64,000 bases of DNA from positions 930,001 through 994,000 of the forward strand of contig NZ_SHNN01000001.1 in assembly GCF_026262625.1 (NCBI RefSeq). Reading direction: 5' to 3'. Origin of the DNA: Candidatus Litorirhabdus singularis (GTDB lineage Bacteria; Pseudomonadota; Gammaproteobacteria; Pseudomonadales; Halieaceae). A program made the translations under genes and the position numbers. Every line of letters begins with the position of its first letter. Positions within the stretch are counted from its first letter, which is position 1. Shown one piece after another: positions 1 to 9,451 of the stretch. The notes beneath the pieces are model-generated. The model searched no databases. It had not been told where the DNA came from and saw nothing but the letters and a program-made list of their open reading frames with translations.

Positions 1-1
1 G

Positions 2-538
2 GTGTGGACCTTGCCGCCGCTTGAAGCAGAGCGCATGGCAGCGGCCAGCGAAGTGGATTTTTTGCAGTCTTTGCAGCAGGCCTTCGGTTACCGCCTGGGC
101 CGCTTGCAACGGTTGGGGGAGCGCGCGTCTTATCCGCTCAATCTGGTGCAGGCTAAAGAGCAGGTGCGCAGTGGCCTGGTTGTGATTGGCAATGCTGCTC
201 ACGCCTTGCATCCTGTGGCTGGTCAGGGCTTCAATCTGGCGCTGCGTGACGTGGCGCGGTTGGTTGATGTGCTGGGTGACGCCGAAGTGCGGGGCGAGGA
301 CTTTGCAGCCCTGACAGTATTGCAGCGCTATGCCAACGCGCAGCGCCGCGACCAGCAGCGCACGGTGGAGTTCAGCGACCGTTTACCAGCGTTGTTTATG
401 CGTCATGAAACCGCCTTGGGCGCGCTGCGCGATGTGGGGCTGATAGGTCTTGATCTGATACCTGCACTGCGCCGTGAATTTGTTCAACAAACAGCCGGCA
501 CCGCCGCCAGCGCGGAGTATCGTCGTGTCCAACCCTGA
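2..538 (+). CDS. ubiH: 2-octaprenyl-6-methoxyphenol hydroxylase (UbiH), C-terminal part, cut by window start
   Basis: This is the last 178 residues of an FAD-dependent aromatic hydroxylase of ubiquinone synthesis; the N-terminal FAD-binding half lies before the window. The second FAD motif of the family is visible as GNAAHALHPVAGQGFNLALRD around residues 62-82 of the visible part. UbiH adds a ring hydroxyl during the aerobic ubiquinone pathway as part of the cytosolic Ubi complex. The family is built from close paralogues, so UbiH is chosen over UbiI/UbiF partly because a second paralogue follows immediately, as in Shewanella, Pseudomonas and E. coli. Its stop codon overlaps the next gene by 14 bases, which indicates translational coupling. 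Confidence 0.8.
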   Translation: MWTLPPLEAERMAAASEVDFLQSLQQAFGYRLGRLQRLGERASYPLNLVQAKEQVRSGLVVIGNAAHALHPVAGQGFNLALRDVARLVDVLGDAEVRGEDFAALTVLQRYANAQRRDQQRTVEFSDRLPALFMRHETALGALRDVGLIGLDLIPALRREFVQQTAGTAASAEYRRVQP

Positions 539-1736
539 TTATGATGTGGTCATTGTCGGTGCCGGTATTGCCGGCTCAGCGCTGGCCTGCGCCCTGCTTG
601 AAACGGACTTGCGGGTGGGGCTGGTGGAAGCCAGTCCGCTGTCTACCGAGGCTCCTACGCCGGTCGTCGAGGTCAACGATTTTGACCGCCGGGTAAGTGC
701 GATCACGCCCCTGTCTCAAGCGCTACTACAGAAGCTAAACGTATGGCCTATGGTCCTTGAAATGGGGGTAAGCGCTTACCAACATATGCGGGTTTGGGAC
801 GGGGATGGTACTGCCAGCCTGAATTTTTCTGCCACTGAGCTCGACGTGCCGGTGCTGGGTCACATCATTGAAAATCGGGTGCTGACAGCGGCCTTGGCAC
901 AGCGCGTGTTGAGTAGCGGTAGCGTGAATGTGTTGGCGCCCCAGCGGGTGGTGGGTTATGAAGCCCTGCCCCGGGGCGCACGAGTAGAGTTGGCCGACGG
1001 CACGGCACTCAGCACCCGCTTGTTGGTGGCCGCTGATGGGGCCTTGTCGGGCGTGCGCGAGCTGGCGGATATGCCGACCCGTGAATGGGACTATGGCCAT
1101 CATGCGATTGTGTGCACGGTAGAGGTCGAGCGTCCGCATCAGAATACCGCATGGCAGCGCTTTAGCAGCACTGGGCCACTTGCGTTCCTGCCGTTGTCAT
1201 CGCAATCGGGGCGTCACTACTGCTCCATTGTATGGTCGCAGCAGAATGAAATTGCAGAGGAGTTGCTGGCACTAGACGATGTCGCCTTTACGCAGGCTTT
1301 GGGTGATGCGATTGAATGGCGTCTGGGACAGATAATGGCACTCTCTGCGCGCGCTGGATTTCCGCTGCGCCAGCGCCATGCCATTGATTATGTGCAACCA
1401 GGACTGGCCTTGATAGGTGATGCTGCGCATACCATTCACCCATTGGCAGGCCAGGGCATCAATCTGGGGCTGCAGGATGTCAGCGTGCTGGCCGAGGAAA
1501 TCATGCGTGGGGTGCAGCTGGGCATGGACCCGGGTGAGTTGGCTTTGTTGGCGCGTTACCAACGTCGCCGCAAGGGGGAAAACTTGTTGATGATGGCTGC
1601 TATGGACGGCTTCAAGCATGTGTTTGAACAACAGGCTTTGCCGCTTCGCTGGCTGCGCAATACCGGCATGCGACTGGTGGGTCAAGCCGTGCCATTGAAG
1701 CAGCAGTTGATGCGCCACGCCATGGGTATCCGCTGA
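525..1736 (+). CDS. UbiI/UbiF-type FAD-dependent ubiquinone-synthesis hydroxylase
   Basis: A 403-residue flavin monooxygenase. The N-terminal Rossmann motif (VIVGAGIAG) starts near residue 8, and the second FAD-binding motif GDAAHTIHPLAGQG lies near residue 298. Length and order match the UbiH/UbiI/UbiF/VisC family, which hydroxylates the ubiquinone ring at C5 or C6. I start it at the GTG at 525 because GGAG stands 9 bases upstream and the Rossmann strand begins there; an in-frame GTG at 474 would add 17 low-complexity residues inside ubiH. Adjacency to ubiH supports a two-gene quinone operon. Which ring position it acts on cannot be told from the sequence. Confidence 0.82.
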   Translation: MSNPDYDVVIVGAGIAGSALACALLETDLRVGLVEASPLSTEAPTPVVEVNDFDRRVSAITPLSQALLQKLNVWPMVLEMGVSAYQHMRVWDGDGTASLNFSATELDVPVLGHIIENRVLTAALAQRVLSSGSVNVLAPQRVVGYEALPRGARVELADGTALSTRLLVAADGALSGVRELADMPTREWDYGHHAIVCTVEVERPHQNTAWQRFSSTGPLAFLPLSSQSGRHYCSIVWSQQNEIAEELLALDDVAFTQALGDAIEWRLGQIMALSARAGFPLRQRHAIDYVQPGLALIGDAAHTIHPLAGQGINLGLQDVSVLAEEIMRGVQLGMDPGELALLARYQRRRKGENLLMMAAMDGFKHVFEQQALPLRWLRNTGMRLVGQAVPLKQQLMRHAMGIR

Positions 1737-1849
1737 GTTTCCGCGGGCTAAGCCAGCGCAAAGATATCAAAGTGCGGCAGGATTGTTTTTCCCAAGCGGG
1801 GGAGTAGAATTGTGCGGCTTTCTCCATTACCGACTATAGGGACTCTCCA

Positions 1850-2242
1850 ATGAGCCAGACACCAGCAGAATTAAAATACGCCAGCAGCCACGAATGGGTG
1901 CGGCGGGAGGAAGACGGGTCTATCACCGTTGGCATTAGCGACCATGCCCAGGACGCGCTGGGCGACGTGGTGTTTGTTGAGTTGCCTGACTTGGGTGCGC
2001 AGCTGGCAGCCAGTGATGAGGCGGGTGTGGTTGAGTCCGTGAAAGCGGCTTCAGATGTTTATGCGCCGGTCAGCGGCGAAGTTATTGCTGTTAACGAGGT
2101 GCTGGAAGACGCTCCCGAGACGGTAAACTCCGATCCCTATAATGACGGCTGGTTCTATAGGCTGCAGCCGTCTGATGCCAGCGAATACGAGAAATTACTT
2201 TCCGCGGAAGAATACGACGCGCAGTGTGCTGAAGAATCCTGA
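1850..2242 (+). CDS. gcvH: Glycine cleavage system H protein
   Basis: A 130-residue lipoyl carrier protein. The lipoylation context is visible as [19 protein letters not shown], where the lysine of ESVKA (about residue 65) would carry lipoate. The N-terminal KYASSHEW and the later [13 protein letters not shown] segments are also standard H-protein signatures. It shuttles the methylamine group between the P, T and L proteins of glycine decarboxylase. Neither gcvT nor gcvP is nearby, although ubi gene pairs are followed by gcvT-gcvH-gcvP in several gammaproteobacteria. The 3' end overlaps the next gene by 17 bases. The start is an ATG 12 bases after a GGGA stretch. Confidence 0.95.
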   Translation: MSQTPAELKYASSHEWVRREEDGSITVGISDHAQDALGDVVFVELPDLGAQLAASDEAGVVESVKAASDVYAPVSGEVIAVNEVLEDAPETVNSDPYNDGWFYRLQPSDASEYEKLLSAEEYDAQCAEES

Positions 2243-3428
2243 ACTGTGGTTGCGCAAGGGCGCTGATCGGCGCCTGCGCGGCGGCCATCAGTGGATCTAT
2301 AGCAACGAGATAGACAGCAAGCGCAGTAACCTTTCCAGCTTTAGCGCCGGTGATCAGGTGGTGGTCAAAGCCGCCGGGGGTGAGATCTTGGCCACTGCGT
2401 TGATGGAGCCTCAGTCATTAATCTGTGCGCGGGTATTTGCAGAGGGCGAACGCCACTACGATCTTGAACTGCTGTGCGAGCGGTTGCAGCAGGCACAAGA
2501 CTTACGCCGCTCGCTGTTTACTGAAGATTATTACCGTATGGTTTATGGCGACAGTGACCGTTTGTCTGGCATTGTAGTTGATCGCTTCGCAGACTATTTG
2601 GTACTGCAACTCAATACAGCGGGTGTCGAACGCTATCAGGCACTGCTGGTCGAAGCTTTGGTGGCAGTCTGCCAGCCGCGCGGTATTTTGTTGCGCGCCG
2701 ACAGCCGCAGTCGTCGGGAGTTGGGCCTGGAACAGCGTACGGAAGTTGTCTATGGAGAAGTCCCCGAACAAGTGCCTCTGATTGAAAATGGGGTCGAGTT
2801 CATGGCTCCGATTATGACCGGTCAGAAAACGGGATGGTTCTATGATCACCGTGATAACCGCGCCACTCTGCGGCGTTATGTGCAAGAGTCTGAATCACGG
2901 GTACTGGATACGTACAGCTATGTGGGTGGCTGGGGCGTGCAGGCAGCGGCCTTTGGTGCGGCTGAGGTGGTCTGTGTCGACAGCTCTGCAGCCGCTCTGG
3001 AGGCGGTTGCTGAAAATGCCCGTTGCAATGGCGTGTCTGACCGGGTCAGCGTACTGCAGGGGCAGGCGACAGTGGTTATGGAGCAGCTAATTGCTGCCGG
3101 TGAACGCTTTGATATCGTGATTCTGGACCCGCCGGCGTTTGTGCAGCGGCGTCGGGATCTGGGTAAAGGTCGCAAGGCTTATCGTCGTATTAATGAGTTG
3201 GCCATGCAATTGCTGCAACCGGGGGGTTTACTGGTTTCCGCTTCTTGTTCCATGCAGCTTGAGCTCTCTGACCTGTTGCTAGAGCTGCAATCTGCGGCGC
3301 GGCGCACCGGGCACTTTGTGCAGGTGCTGGAAACCGGGCATCAGGGAAGAGACCACCCCCAGCATCCGGCGATACCAGAGACCGCCTATCTGAAAGCGGT
3401 GTTTGCCCGGGTTAATCCCGTAAGCTGA
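2226..3428 (+). CDS. rlmI: Class I SAM-dependent rRNA (cytosine-C5) methyltransferase, RlmI-like
   Basis: A 400-residue protein with an N-terminal PUA-like domain ([20 protein letters not shown]) and a Rossmann methyltransferase domain. SAM motif I reads [18 protein letters not shown] and the catalytic region reads ILDPPAF followed by a Cys-containing SASCSMQ. This matches RlmI (YccW), which methylates C1962 of 23S rRNA in E. coli. I choose GTG 2226, where the family's conserved N-terminus begins ([11 protein letters not shown]). The longer frame from 2142 lies entirely inside gcvH. It overlaps gcvH by 17 bases at the 5' end and the convergent phosphatase gene by 17 bases at the 3' end. The exact target base is inferred from the family. 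Confidence 0.82.
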   Translation: MLKNPELWLRKGADRRLRGGHQWIYSNEIDSKRSNLSSFSAGDQVVVKAAGGEILATALMEPQSLICARVFAEGERHYDLELLCERLQQAQDLRRSLFTEDYYRMVYGDSDRLSGIVVDRFADYLVLQLNTAGVERYQALLVEALVAVCQPRGILLRADSRSRRELGLEQRTEVVYGEVPEQVPLIENGVEFMAPIMTGQKTGWFYDHRDNRATLRRYVQESESRVLDTYSYVGGWGVQAAAFGAAEVVCVDSSAAALEAVAENARCNGVSDRVSVLQGQATVVMEQLIAAGERFDIVILDPPAFVQRRRDLGKGRKAYRRINELAMQLLQPGGLLVSASCSMQLELSDLLLELQSAARRTGHFVQVLETGHQGRDHPQHPAIPETAYLKAVFARVNPVS

Positions 3429-4068
3429 TAATCGGCCATCCCTGCGCCTGGGCGTGGGCGCTCAGACGCTCGTCCGGGTCTACCGCAACTGCGTGATCAA
3501 CTTCTGCCAGCAGTGGTATGTCGTTGTGGGAATCACTGTAAAACCAGCTTCCGGTTAGAGATTCGCCAGTGTCCTCAAGCCACTCCCGCAAGCGAGTGAC
3601 TTTGCCGACGCCGTAACTGGGGGTGCCAACCGGAGCCCCTGTGTAATGTCCGTCTACAATTTCTGCATCGCAGGCAATCAGTTCATCAATGCCCAGACGC
3701 TGTGCGATGGGTTCTGTTATATAACGGTTGGTGGCGGTGATAATGAGTAACCGGTCGCCCTGGCGCCGATGTTTTTCAACCAGGGCAGTGGCCTTGGGCA
3801 ATAGCATGGGCTCAATTTTGGTGCGCATGAAGTCTTCATGCCAACGCTGAGCCGTGGCCTTGCTTTGGCCAGCCAACGGGGACAGAGCGTGCCGTAAGTA
3901 GGCGTCTATATCCAGCTCGCCGGCCTGATAATCCGCGTAAAAAGCGTCATTACGCGCGCTGAACCCGGCAGCTTCAACCAGACCGGATTCGCAGGCAAAC
4001 TCGCCAAAGGCGTGGTCGCTATCACCCCCCAGCAGGGTGTTGTCCAGATCAAATATAGCCAGTGTCAT
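3412..4068 (-). CDS. HAD-IB family phosphatase (SerB-like)
   Basis: A 218-residue haloacid-dehalogenase-fold hydrolase. Motif I is FDLDNTLLGGDSD at the N-terminus, with the nucleophilic Asp in DLDNT. Motif II is the ITATN segment, and motif III/IV is near the end as WFYSDSHNDIPLLAEVD. Such proteins are often named phosphoserine phosphatase-like, but HAD-IB members from this synteny act on varied phosphomonoesters, so the substrate is left open. The start at 4068 has AAGAGG 6 bases upstream and starts exactly at motif I; a longer frame to 4278 would run through the rppH promoter region. It converges on and overlaps the methyltransferase gene. Confidence 0.85.
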   Translation of the reverse strand: MTLAIFDLDNTLLGGDSDHAFGEFACESGLVEAAGFSARNDAFYADYQAGELDIDAYLRHALSPLAGQSKATAQRWHEDFMRTKIEPMLLPKATALVEKHRRQGDRLLIITATNRYITEPIAQRLGIDELIACDAEIVDGHYTGAPVGTPSYGVGKVTRLREWLEDTGESLTGSWFYSDSHNDIPLLAEVDHAVAVDPDERLSAHAQAQGWPIISLRD

Positions 4069-4094
4069 GCGTTGCCTCTTACGTTTTAGTTCGC

Positions 4095-4162
4095 TATCGA
4101 GAGCCGTGTGCTCGATACGGAAAAAGCACCCTCTGATTGTCGCCAATTGGTCCACTGACCAA
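4095..4162. promoter_or_regulatory. Two inverted repeats between divergent phosphatase and rppH genes
   Basis: Two dyads lie in the 147-base divergent intergenic region. The first has 7-base arms TATCGAG / CTCGATA (4095-4101 and 4111-4117) around 9 bases. The second has 6-base arms TTGGTC / GACCAA (4147-4152 and 4157-4162) around 4 bases. They may be operators or transcript hairpins for the divergent pair; no regulator is identified. Confidence 0.35.
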
Positions 4163-4215
4163 AAGTGTGGAACAATAGCAGGTTCGTCGCCAAATAAAAC
4201 GCGGTTAAAAGAAGA

Positions 4216-4707
4216 GTGATAGACGCAGACGGATTCAGACCCAATGTTGGCATTATGCTGGCCAATCAGCACGGGCAATTATTGTGGGCACGGCGCATCG
4301 GTCAGGATGCCTGGCAGTTCCCCCAGGGCGGCATCAATCATGGTGAGTCGCCAGAGCAGGCTCTGTACCGTGAATTGGAGGAGGAAGTCGGTCTGCAAGC
4401 CGATTCAGTTGAGGTTCTGGCTTGCACCAAAGGTTGGCTGCGTTATCGGCTGCCGCAGCGGTTTATTCGCAAGAGCCAGAAGCCAGTGTGTATTGGGCAG
4501 AAGCAGAAATGGTTTTTGCTAAAGATGCTGGCGGATGACAGTGCAGTGTGTGTCGATGCCAATGCCAAGCCAGAATTTGATCACTGGCGCTGGGTCAGTT
4601 ATTGGTACCCGCTGAGTCAGGTAATCCCTTTTAAGCGCGATGTATATCGCAGGGCGCTGCGTGAACTCGCAGCCCCCTGTGGCAAGATTCACCGACAGAA
4701 CAGCTAG
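4216..4707 (+). CDS. rppH: RNA pyrophosphohydrolase RppH (NudH)
   Basis: A 163-residue Nudix hydrolase. The Nudix box is visible as [20 protein letters not shown] with its metal-binding Glu residues, preceded by DAWQFPQ, a sequence typical of RppH. The enzyme removes pyrophosphate from 5'-triphosphorylated mRNA and so triggers RNase E decay. The GTG start at 4216 has AAAAGAAGAG directly upstream and gives the conserved N-terminus [12 protein letters not shown]. It is followed 12 bases later by ptsP, the same order as in E. coli (rppH-ptsP-lgt-thyA), which adds strong support. Confidence 0.95.
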   Translation: MIDADGFRPNVGIMLANQHGQLLWARRIGQDAWQFPQGGINHGESPEQALYRELEEEVGLQADSVEVLACTKGWLRYRLPQRFIRKSQKPVCIGQKQKWFLLKMLADDSAVCVDANAKPEFDHWRWVSYWYPLSQVIPFKRDVYRRALRELAAPCGKIHRQNS

Positions 4708-4719
4708 GAGACGCTCACT

Positions 4720-6993
4720 TTGCTTGAAATCTTGCGCAATATTGTCCAGGAGGTTAACACCGCCGAAACCCTGCCGGCAGCTCTGGAGATTATTGTGCAG
4801 CGGGTGCGCGACGCGATGGGGACCGAGGTGTGTACTGTGTACATGCATGACCCTGAGACTAACCGCTTTGTGTTTGAGGCCACTGAAGGGTTGAACAAGT
4901 CCCTGGTGGGCAAAATTAGTATGGCTGCTGGCGAAGGGCTGGTCGGCCGCGTCGCCGAGCGCGAAGAACCCTTGAATCTAGAAGTTGCCACCGCTCATCG
5001 GAGCTTTCGCTTGCTGGAAGGTATCGGAGAAGAACCTTTTAGTGCCTTTCTCGGCGTGCCGATCATCCATCGGCGCGAGGTGCTGGGCGTGCTGGTGGTG
5101 CAGCAGCAGGAAAAGCGTCGCTTTGATGAAAGCGATGAAGCTTTTCTGGTTACGATGTCGGCGCAGTTGGCCGGGGTGATTGCGCATGCTCGGGTTACCG
5201 GTGCCGTCAGTGGCGCCAATAGCGGTGCTGGCGCTGGCGGCGTGCCCACCAAAATTGCCGGTATCGCCGGGGCGCCTGGTATCGCTATAGGGCGTGCCGT
5301 AGTGGTATCGCCGGTAGCCGATTTGTACGCCGTGCCGCAGCGCCGGGCGCAGGACCGACGTGCAGAATTACGCGCTTTTAAACTGGCTTTGCGGTCGGTT
5401 CGCAAAGACATTGAGCAGGTTGCGGAAAAGCTGGGCACTCAGCTGAACCCGGAAGAGCACGCATTATTCGATGTCTATCTGCGGATTCTGGATGACGCCA
5501 CCATAGGAACCGAAGTCGCCTCGCGAATCAAGGCCGGGCAATGGGCTCAAGGCGCGCTCAGCGAGGTCATGATTCAGCATATCAAGCACTTTGAACGCAT
5601 GGAACAGAGCTATCTGCGTGAGCGAGCGGTGGATGTTAAGGACCTGGGTACGCGAGTACTGGCGTATTTACAGTCCACAGATACCGAGCGGCAGGAGTTT
5701 CCCGAGGCGTCCATTTTAGTGGGCGAAGAATTGACCGCTTCGGTGCTGGGAGAAATTCCGCGGGAGAAATTGGTCGGCATTATTTCGGTCAAAGGTTCGG
5801 GCAATTCCCACGTTGCAATTTTGGCGCGGGCGATGGGCGTGCCCACCGTAATGGGGGCAGTAGACTTACCCTATACCCGCTTGGAAGACCAGGAATTGAT
5901 CATCGACGGCTATTACGGTGAAGTTCACATGAATCCGGATGCTGCGATTCGCAGGCGTTTCGCCGGTATATTGGCGGATGATCAGGCGATATCGGAGGAG
6001 CTGGAGTCATTGCGCGACGTAGCTTGTGAGACCACCGACGGTAAACGGTTACCGTTGTGGGTTAATACCGGGCTGATGGCTGATGTAGCGCGTTCGCTGG
6101 ATCAGGGCGCTGAAGGAGTGGGTCTATACCGCACCGAAGTACCCTTCTTGCTGCGCGAACGTTTTCCCAGTGAGGAAGAGCAGCGCCAGATTTACCGCAG
6201 CCAACTAGAGGCCTTTGCGCCGTTGCCGGTGACCATGCGCACCTTGGACATTGGTGGCGACAAAGCCCTGCCCTACTTTCCCATAGAGGAAGAAAACCCG
6301 TTTTTAGGCTGGCGCGGTATCCGGGTCACCCTGGACCACCCGGAGATTTTTCTGGTGCAGGTACGGGCTATGCTTAAGGCTAGCGAGGGCTTGGATAATT
6401 TACGCATCATGTTGCCGATGATCAGTAACGTTGCGGAGCTGGATGAGGCGATGGAGTTTATCCGGCGCGCCTATCGTGAAGTACTGGAAGAGGGCAGTGT
6501 GGTGAAGATGCCCCCGGTTGGCGTTATGGTAGAGGTGCCTGCGGCAGTATATCAAGCGCGAGCGCTAGCCCGAAAAGTAGACTTCCTTTCGGTGGGCAGT
6601 AATGACCTTACTCAATATCTGTTGGCGGTCGACCGCAATAACGCTCGCGTCGCGGACCTATATCATGCCTATCATCCGGCGGTTCTACAGGCATTGCAGG
6701 CAGTGGCTGACGCGGCCCATGCGGAGGGCAAACTGGTGGGTATTTGCGGAGAGCTCGCCGGCGACCCGGGCGCTGCGGTGCTGCTGCTAGCGATGGGTTA
6801 TGACGTGCTCTCGATGAACGCCACCAATTTGACGCGGGTCAAGAAAGCTATTCGCAACCTTAATATGGAAACCGCTCGGACGGCGTTGGCTCAGGCGATG
6901 TTGCTGGAAAGCTCCGATGAGGTGCATGAGCATCTGGCCGGCGTGCTGGCAGAAAACGGCTTGCAGAGCTTTATTCACCCGCGGTTGGATTAA
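4720..6993 (+). CDS. ptsP: Phosphoenolpyruvate-protein phosphotransferase PtsP (enzyme I-Ntr)
   Basis: A 757-residue protein with an N-terminal GAF domain (about residues 1-165), a linker rich in Gly/Ala, then the enzyme I region. The phospho-accepting histidine is His364 in GSGNSHVAILARAMG. The PEP-binding barrel carries GLYRTEVPFLL, the MRTLDIGGDKALPYF segment and the late signature VGSNDLTQYLLAVDRN followed by GICGELAGD. It starts the nitrogen PTS relay (PtsP to PtsO/NPr to PtsN), which links nitrogen and potassium status to metabolism. The start is a TTG at 4720 with TAGGAG 9 bases upstream. Its last 23 bases overlap the antisense NRDE gene. Confidence 0.96.
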   Translation: MLEILRNIVQEVNTAETLPAALEIIVQRVRDAMGTEVCTVYMHDPETNRFVFEATEGLNKSLVGKISMAAGEGLVGRVAEREEPLNLEVATAHRSFRLLEGIGEEPFSAFLGVPIIHRREVLGVLVVQQQEKRRFDESDEAFLVTMSAQLAGVIAHARVTGAVSGANSGAGAGGVPTKIAGIAGAPGIAIGRAVVVSPVADLYAVPQRRAQDRRAELRAFKLALRSVRKDIEQVAEKLGTQLNPEEHALFDVYLRILDDATIGTEVASRIKAGQWAQGALSEVMIQHIKHFERMEQSYLRERAVDVKDLGTRVLAYLQSTDTERQEFPEASILVGEELTASVLGEIPREKLVGIISVKGSGNSHVAILARAMGVPTVMGAVDLPYTRLEDQELIIDGYYGEVHMNPDAAIRRRFAGILADDQAISEELESLRDVACETTDGKRLPLWVNTGLMADVARSLDQGAEGVGLYRTEVPFLLRERFPSEEEQRQIYRSQLEAFAPLPVTMRTLDIGGDKALPYFPIEEENPFLGWRGIRVTLDHPEIFLVQVRAMLKASEGLDNLRIMLPMISNVAELDEAMEFIRRAYREVLEEGSVVKMPPVGVMVEVPAAVYQARALARKVDFLSVGSNDLTQYLLAVDRNNARVADLYHAYHPAVLQALQAVADAAHAEGKLVGICGELAGDPGAAVLLLAMGYDVLSMNATNLTRVKKAIRNLNMETARTALAQAMLLESSDEVHEHLAGVLAENGLQSFIHPRLD

Positions 6994-7744
6994 TACAGAA
7001 AGCTCGTTGTTGCAGGCGGGTGCCGCCGTGACCGTAATTTTGCTCCCGAAACCGGATTATTCCGCTGCGTTCTATCGACAGCGTTGAGGTAGCGCGAGTG
7101 CCATAATCCGGTGCCACAATAAACTGCGCCGATAACAAGCGCTCAAGCTCCAACCCGACTCCGGTCTCAGGCAGCCTGTCGTCGGGCTCGACCTCAGCGC
7201 TGCTTACCGCTCTAGACAGTTCGTCATGACTGATAAAATCCTGTGTCAGCACACTTTGTAGCTCTGAGATACCGCGAGTCTGCTTTGGCCAGGGGGTGTC
7301 GAGCAGCGCATTGCTGAGACTGTATAGCCCAGGCGGTAAGCAGCGTACTTTATGTTCCAGATTAGAGTAGTAGTACAGCTCTTCGCCGTCGCCTAAAATC
7401 AGGTTAAAGCCGGCATAACTGCCAGCGTCCATTGCCAGTTGTTGCAGATAGTCTTCTGCACGTGTGGTGCCGCTGAGAAAGTCCAGCGTCAGCATGCCGC
7501 GTGAGCGCGGCTTGTCAGGGGTAGTGGGCGGGTTCCGATGATTAGTGATGGCGGCGAAGCGGCCTCCGCGCGTAATACCCAGCCAGGTGCCTCCGGCGAC
7601 CAGATCACGGCCGGCCAGCAACTGCTGATGCTGCGGCCAGAATCCGGCGTTGGCGGTTTCACGCTGATAGTGCTCATCGCGATTGGCGGCGACCAGTAGT
7701 GGGTAGCGATGATGCTGCTGATGAGCAAAAATAATCAGGCACAT
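6971..7744 (-). CDS. NRDE family protein (TANGO2-like)
   Basis: A 257-residue protein starting MCLIIFAHQQHH with the signature AANRDEHYQR at residues 19-28, which defines the NRDE / TANGO2 family. Cys2 would be the N-terminal nucleophile if Met1 is removed, as in the wider Ntn-hydrolase fold. In animals TANGO2 is linked to haem handling and metabolic crises; the bacterial role is not settled, so no reaction is given. It sits antisense between ptsP and lgt, a position that is empty in E. coli. It overlaps the end of ptsP by 23 bases, and its start lies 88 bases from the divergent lgt start. Confidence 0.88.
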   Translation of the reverse strand: MCLIIFAHQQHHRYPLLVAANRDEHYQRETANAGFWPQHQQLLAGRDLVAGGTWLGITRGGRFAAITNHRNPPTTPDKPRSRGMLTLDFLSGTTRAEDYLQQLAMDAGSYAGFNLILGDGEELYYYSNLEHKVRCLPPGLYSLSNALLDTPWPKQTRGISELQSVLTQDFISHDELSRAVSSAEVEPDDRLPETGVGLELERLLSAQFIVAPDYGTRATSTLSIERSGIIRFREQNYGHGGTRLQQRAFCINPTAGE

Positions 7745-7832
7745 GAGGGCTACTGAGGTCCTGTTGATTGTTTATCGGTGTCGGCTGGCCGATAATACAC
7801 GCTTTCCCGTAACAAACATCCGCGAGCTCAAT

Positions 7833-8630
7833 ATGCTGACTTATCCGCAGATCGATCCGGTGGCTATTGCAGTCGGACCGGTGCAGGTGCACTGGTACGG
7901 GCTGAGTTATCTGGTCGGCCTTGGTTTTGCTTGGTGGTTGGCGGTGCGGCGTACGTCGCAGCCCTGGTCGGTGCTAAAGCGCGAGCAGGTTGACGACATG
8001 ATCTTCTACTCCGCGTTAGGCGTGGTGCTGGGAGGTCGCTTGGGCTATAGCCTGTTTTACGGCGGCGACCGGCTGGTCCAGGATCCGACCTGGATACTCC
8101 GTGTATGGGAGGGAGGTATGTCCTTTCATGGCGGTGCGCTAGGGGTCATTCTTGCCAACTTTCTCTATGCCCGCTCACAGCGGATCGATTTTGGCGGGCT
8201 TATGGATTTTGTGGCGCCGCTGGTTCCAGTGGGGCTGGGGTTGGGCAGATTGGGAAACTTTATTGGTCAGGAGCTATGGGGCCGACCGACTACCGTACCC
8301 TGGGCGATGGTGTTCCCTGCCGATAAACTACAGTTAACTCGTCACCCCAGTCAGCTGTATCAGTTTGCGCTGGAAGGCGTGTTGTTATTCTGTTTGTTGT
8401 ACTGGTTTTCTTCCAAAAAACGGCCACGCCTGACGATATGTGGTTTGGGCTTACTGGGCTATGGCGTGGTGCGGTTTATGGTGGAATTTACCCGCCAGCC
8501 AGACGGCCATATCGGCTTTGATGCCTTTGGCTGGATGACCCGAGGCCAGCTATTGAGCTTGCCAATGATAGCGTTGGGTATTTATCTTATTGTTAGCGGT
8601 TACAGAAAGCAGCGCGCCGCCGCTCACTGA
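7833..8630 (+). CDS. lgt: Prolipoprotein diacylglyceryl transferase
   Basis: A 265-residue polytopic inner-membrane enzyme that transfers diacylglycerol from phosphatidylglycerol to the lipobox cysteine of prolipoproteins, the first step of lipoprotein maturation. The conserved HGGALG segment and the Lgt signature [18 protein letters not shown] are visible, along with the C-terminal [15 protein letters not shown]. The ATG at 7833 gives the normal N-terminus ([11 protein letters not shown]); the longer frame to 7743 reaches into the divergent NRDE gene. The second residue of the signature's usual GN(F/W)xN triplet is Gly here (GNFIGQE), a tolerated variant. It is followed 20 bases later by thyA, as in many gammaproteobacteria. 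Confidence 0.95.
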   Translation: MLTYPQIDPVAIAVGPVQVHWYGLSYLVGLGFAWWLAVRRTSQPWSVLKREQVDDMIFYSALGVVLGGRLGYSLFYGGDRLVQDPTWILRVWEGGMSFHGGALGVILANFLYARSQRIDFGGLMDFVAPLVPVGLGLGRLGNFIGQELWGRPTTVPWAMVFPADKLQLTRHPSQLYQFALEGVLLFCLLYWFSSKKRPRLTICGLGLLGYGVVRFMVEFTRQPDGHIGFDAFGWMTRGQLLSLPMIALGIYLIVSGYRKQRAAAH

Positions 8631-8650
8631 TATCAGGACACAGACCCCCC

Positions 8651-9445
8651 ATGCAGCAATACCTCGATCTGCTTCAGCACATTATTGATACTGGTGTCGA
8701 CAAATCCGACCGCACCGGTACTGGCACCCGCAGCGTGTTTGGTCACCAGATGCGCTTCGATCTAAAGGCCGGTTTTCCCATGTTAACCACCAAGAAATTG
8801 CACCTGAAATCGATTGTGCATGAGCTGCTATGGTTCCTGTCAGGAGATACCAATATTGCCTATCTCAAAGCCAATGGCGTGCGCATCTGGGATGACTGGG
8901 CGGACGCCGATGGTGAGTTGGGTCCGGTTTATGGCCATCAGTGGCGCTCCTGGCCAGCCCCGGACGGCGGCACTATCGATCAGATCACCAAGCTGGTTGA
9001 GCAGATCAAGAGCAACCCCGATTCACGTCGACACATAGTCAGTGCCTGGAATGTCGCCGAGGTGGACAATATGGCGCTGCCCCCCTGTCATAGTTTGTTC
9101 CAGTTTTATGTAGCAGACGGGCGCCTTTCCTGTCAGCTCTATCAGCGCAGTGCTGATGTATTCTTGGGGGTGCCCTTCAATATTGCGTCCTATGCACTGC
9201 TGACTCTAATGGTGGCACAAGTCTGCGATCTCGAACCCGGTGATTTTGTGCATACTTTTGGTGATGTCCATCTTTACAATAATCACTTTGAGCAGGCTCA
9301 CCTGCAATTGCAGCGCTCACCCACCGCGCTGCCGCGTATGGCTATCAATCCAGAGATACGGGATATTTTCGGGTTTCGGTTTGAGGATTTCGAATTACTG
9401 GATTATGAGCCGCAAGCGCATATAGCCGCTCCGGTAGCGGTGTAG
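8651..9445 (+). CDS. thyA: Thymidylate synthase
   Basis: A 264-residue enzyme of full length for the E. coli ThyA type. The catalytic cysteine is in [12 protein letters not shown] and the substrate-binding [17 protein letters not shown] and [10 protein letters not shown]-like region ([14 protein letters not shown]) are intact. It methylates dUMP to dTMP using methylene-tetrahydrofolate and yields dihydrofolate. The next gene, 6 bases downstream, is folA, which recycles that dihydrofolate, so the two steps are probably co-translated. The ATG start has AGGACA upstream. Confidence 0.97.
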   Translation: MQQYLDLLQHIIDTGVDKSDRTGTGTRSVFGHQMRFDLKAGFPMLTTKKLHLKSIVHELLWFLSGDTNIAYLKANGVRIWDDWADADGELGPVYGHQWRSWPAPDGGTIDQITKLVEQIKSNPDSRRHIVSAWNVAEVDNMALPPCHSLFQFYVADGRLSCQLYQRSADVFLGVPFNIASYALLTLMVAQVCDLEPGDFVHTFGDVHLYNNHFEQAHLQLQRSPTALPRMAINPEIRDIFGFRFEDFELLDYEPQAHIAAPVAV

Positions 9446-9451
9446 CTGCAG

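Noticed and set aside
3412-4278. Long start for the HAD phosphatase
   Set aside because: The extra 70 residues run through the rppH promoter and precede the conserved motif I; the ATG at 4068 has a good Shine-Dalgarno site.
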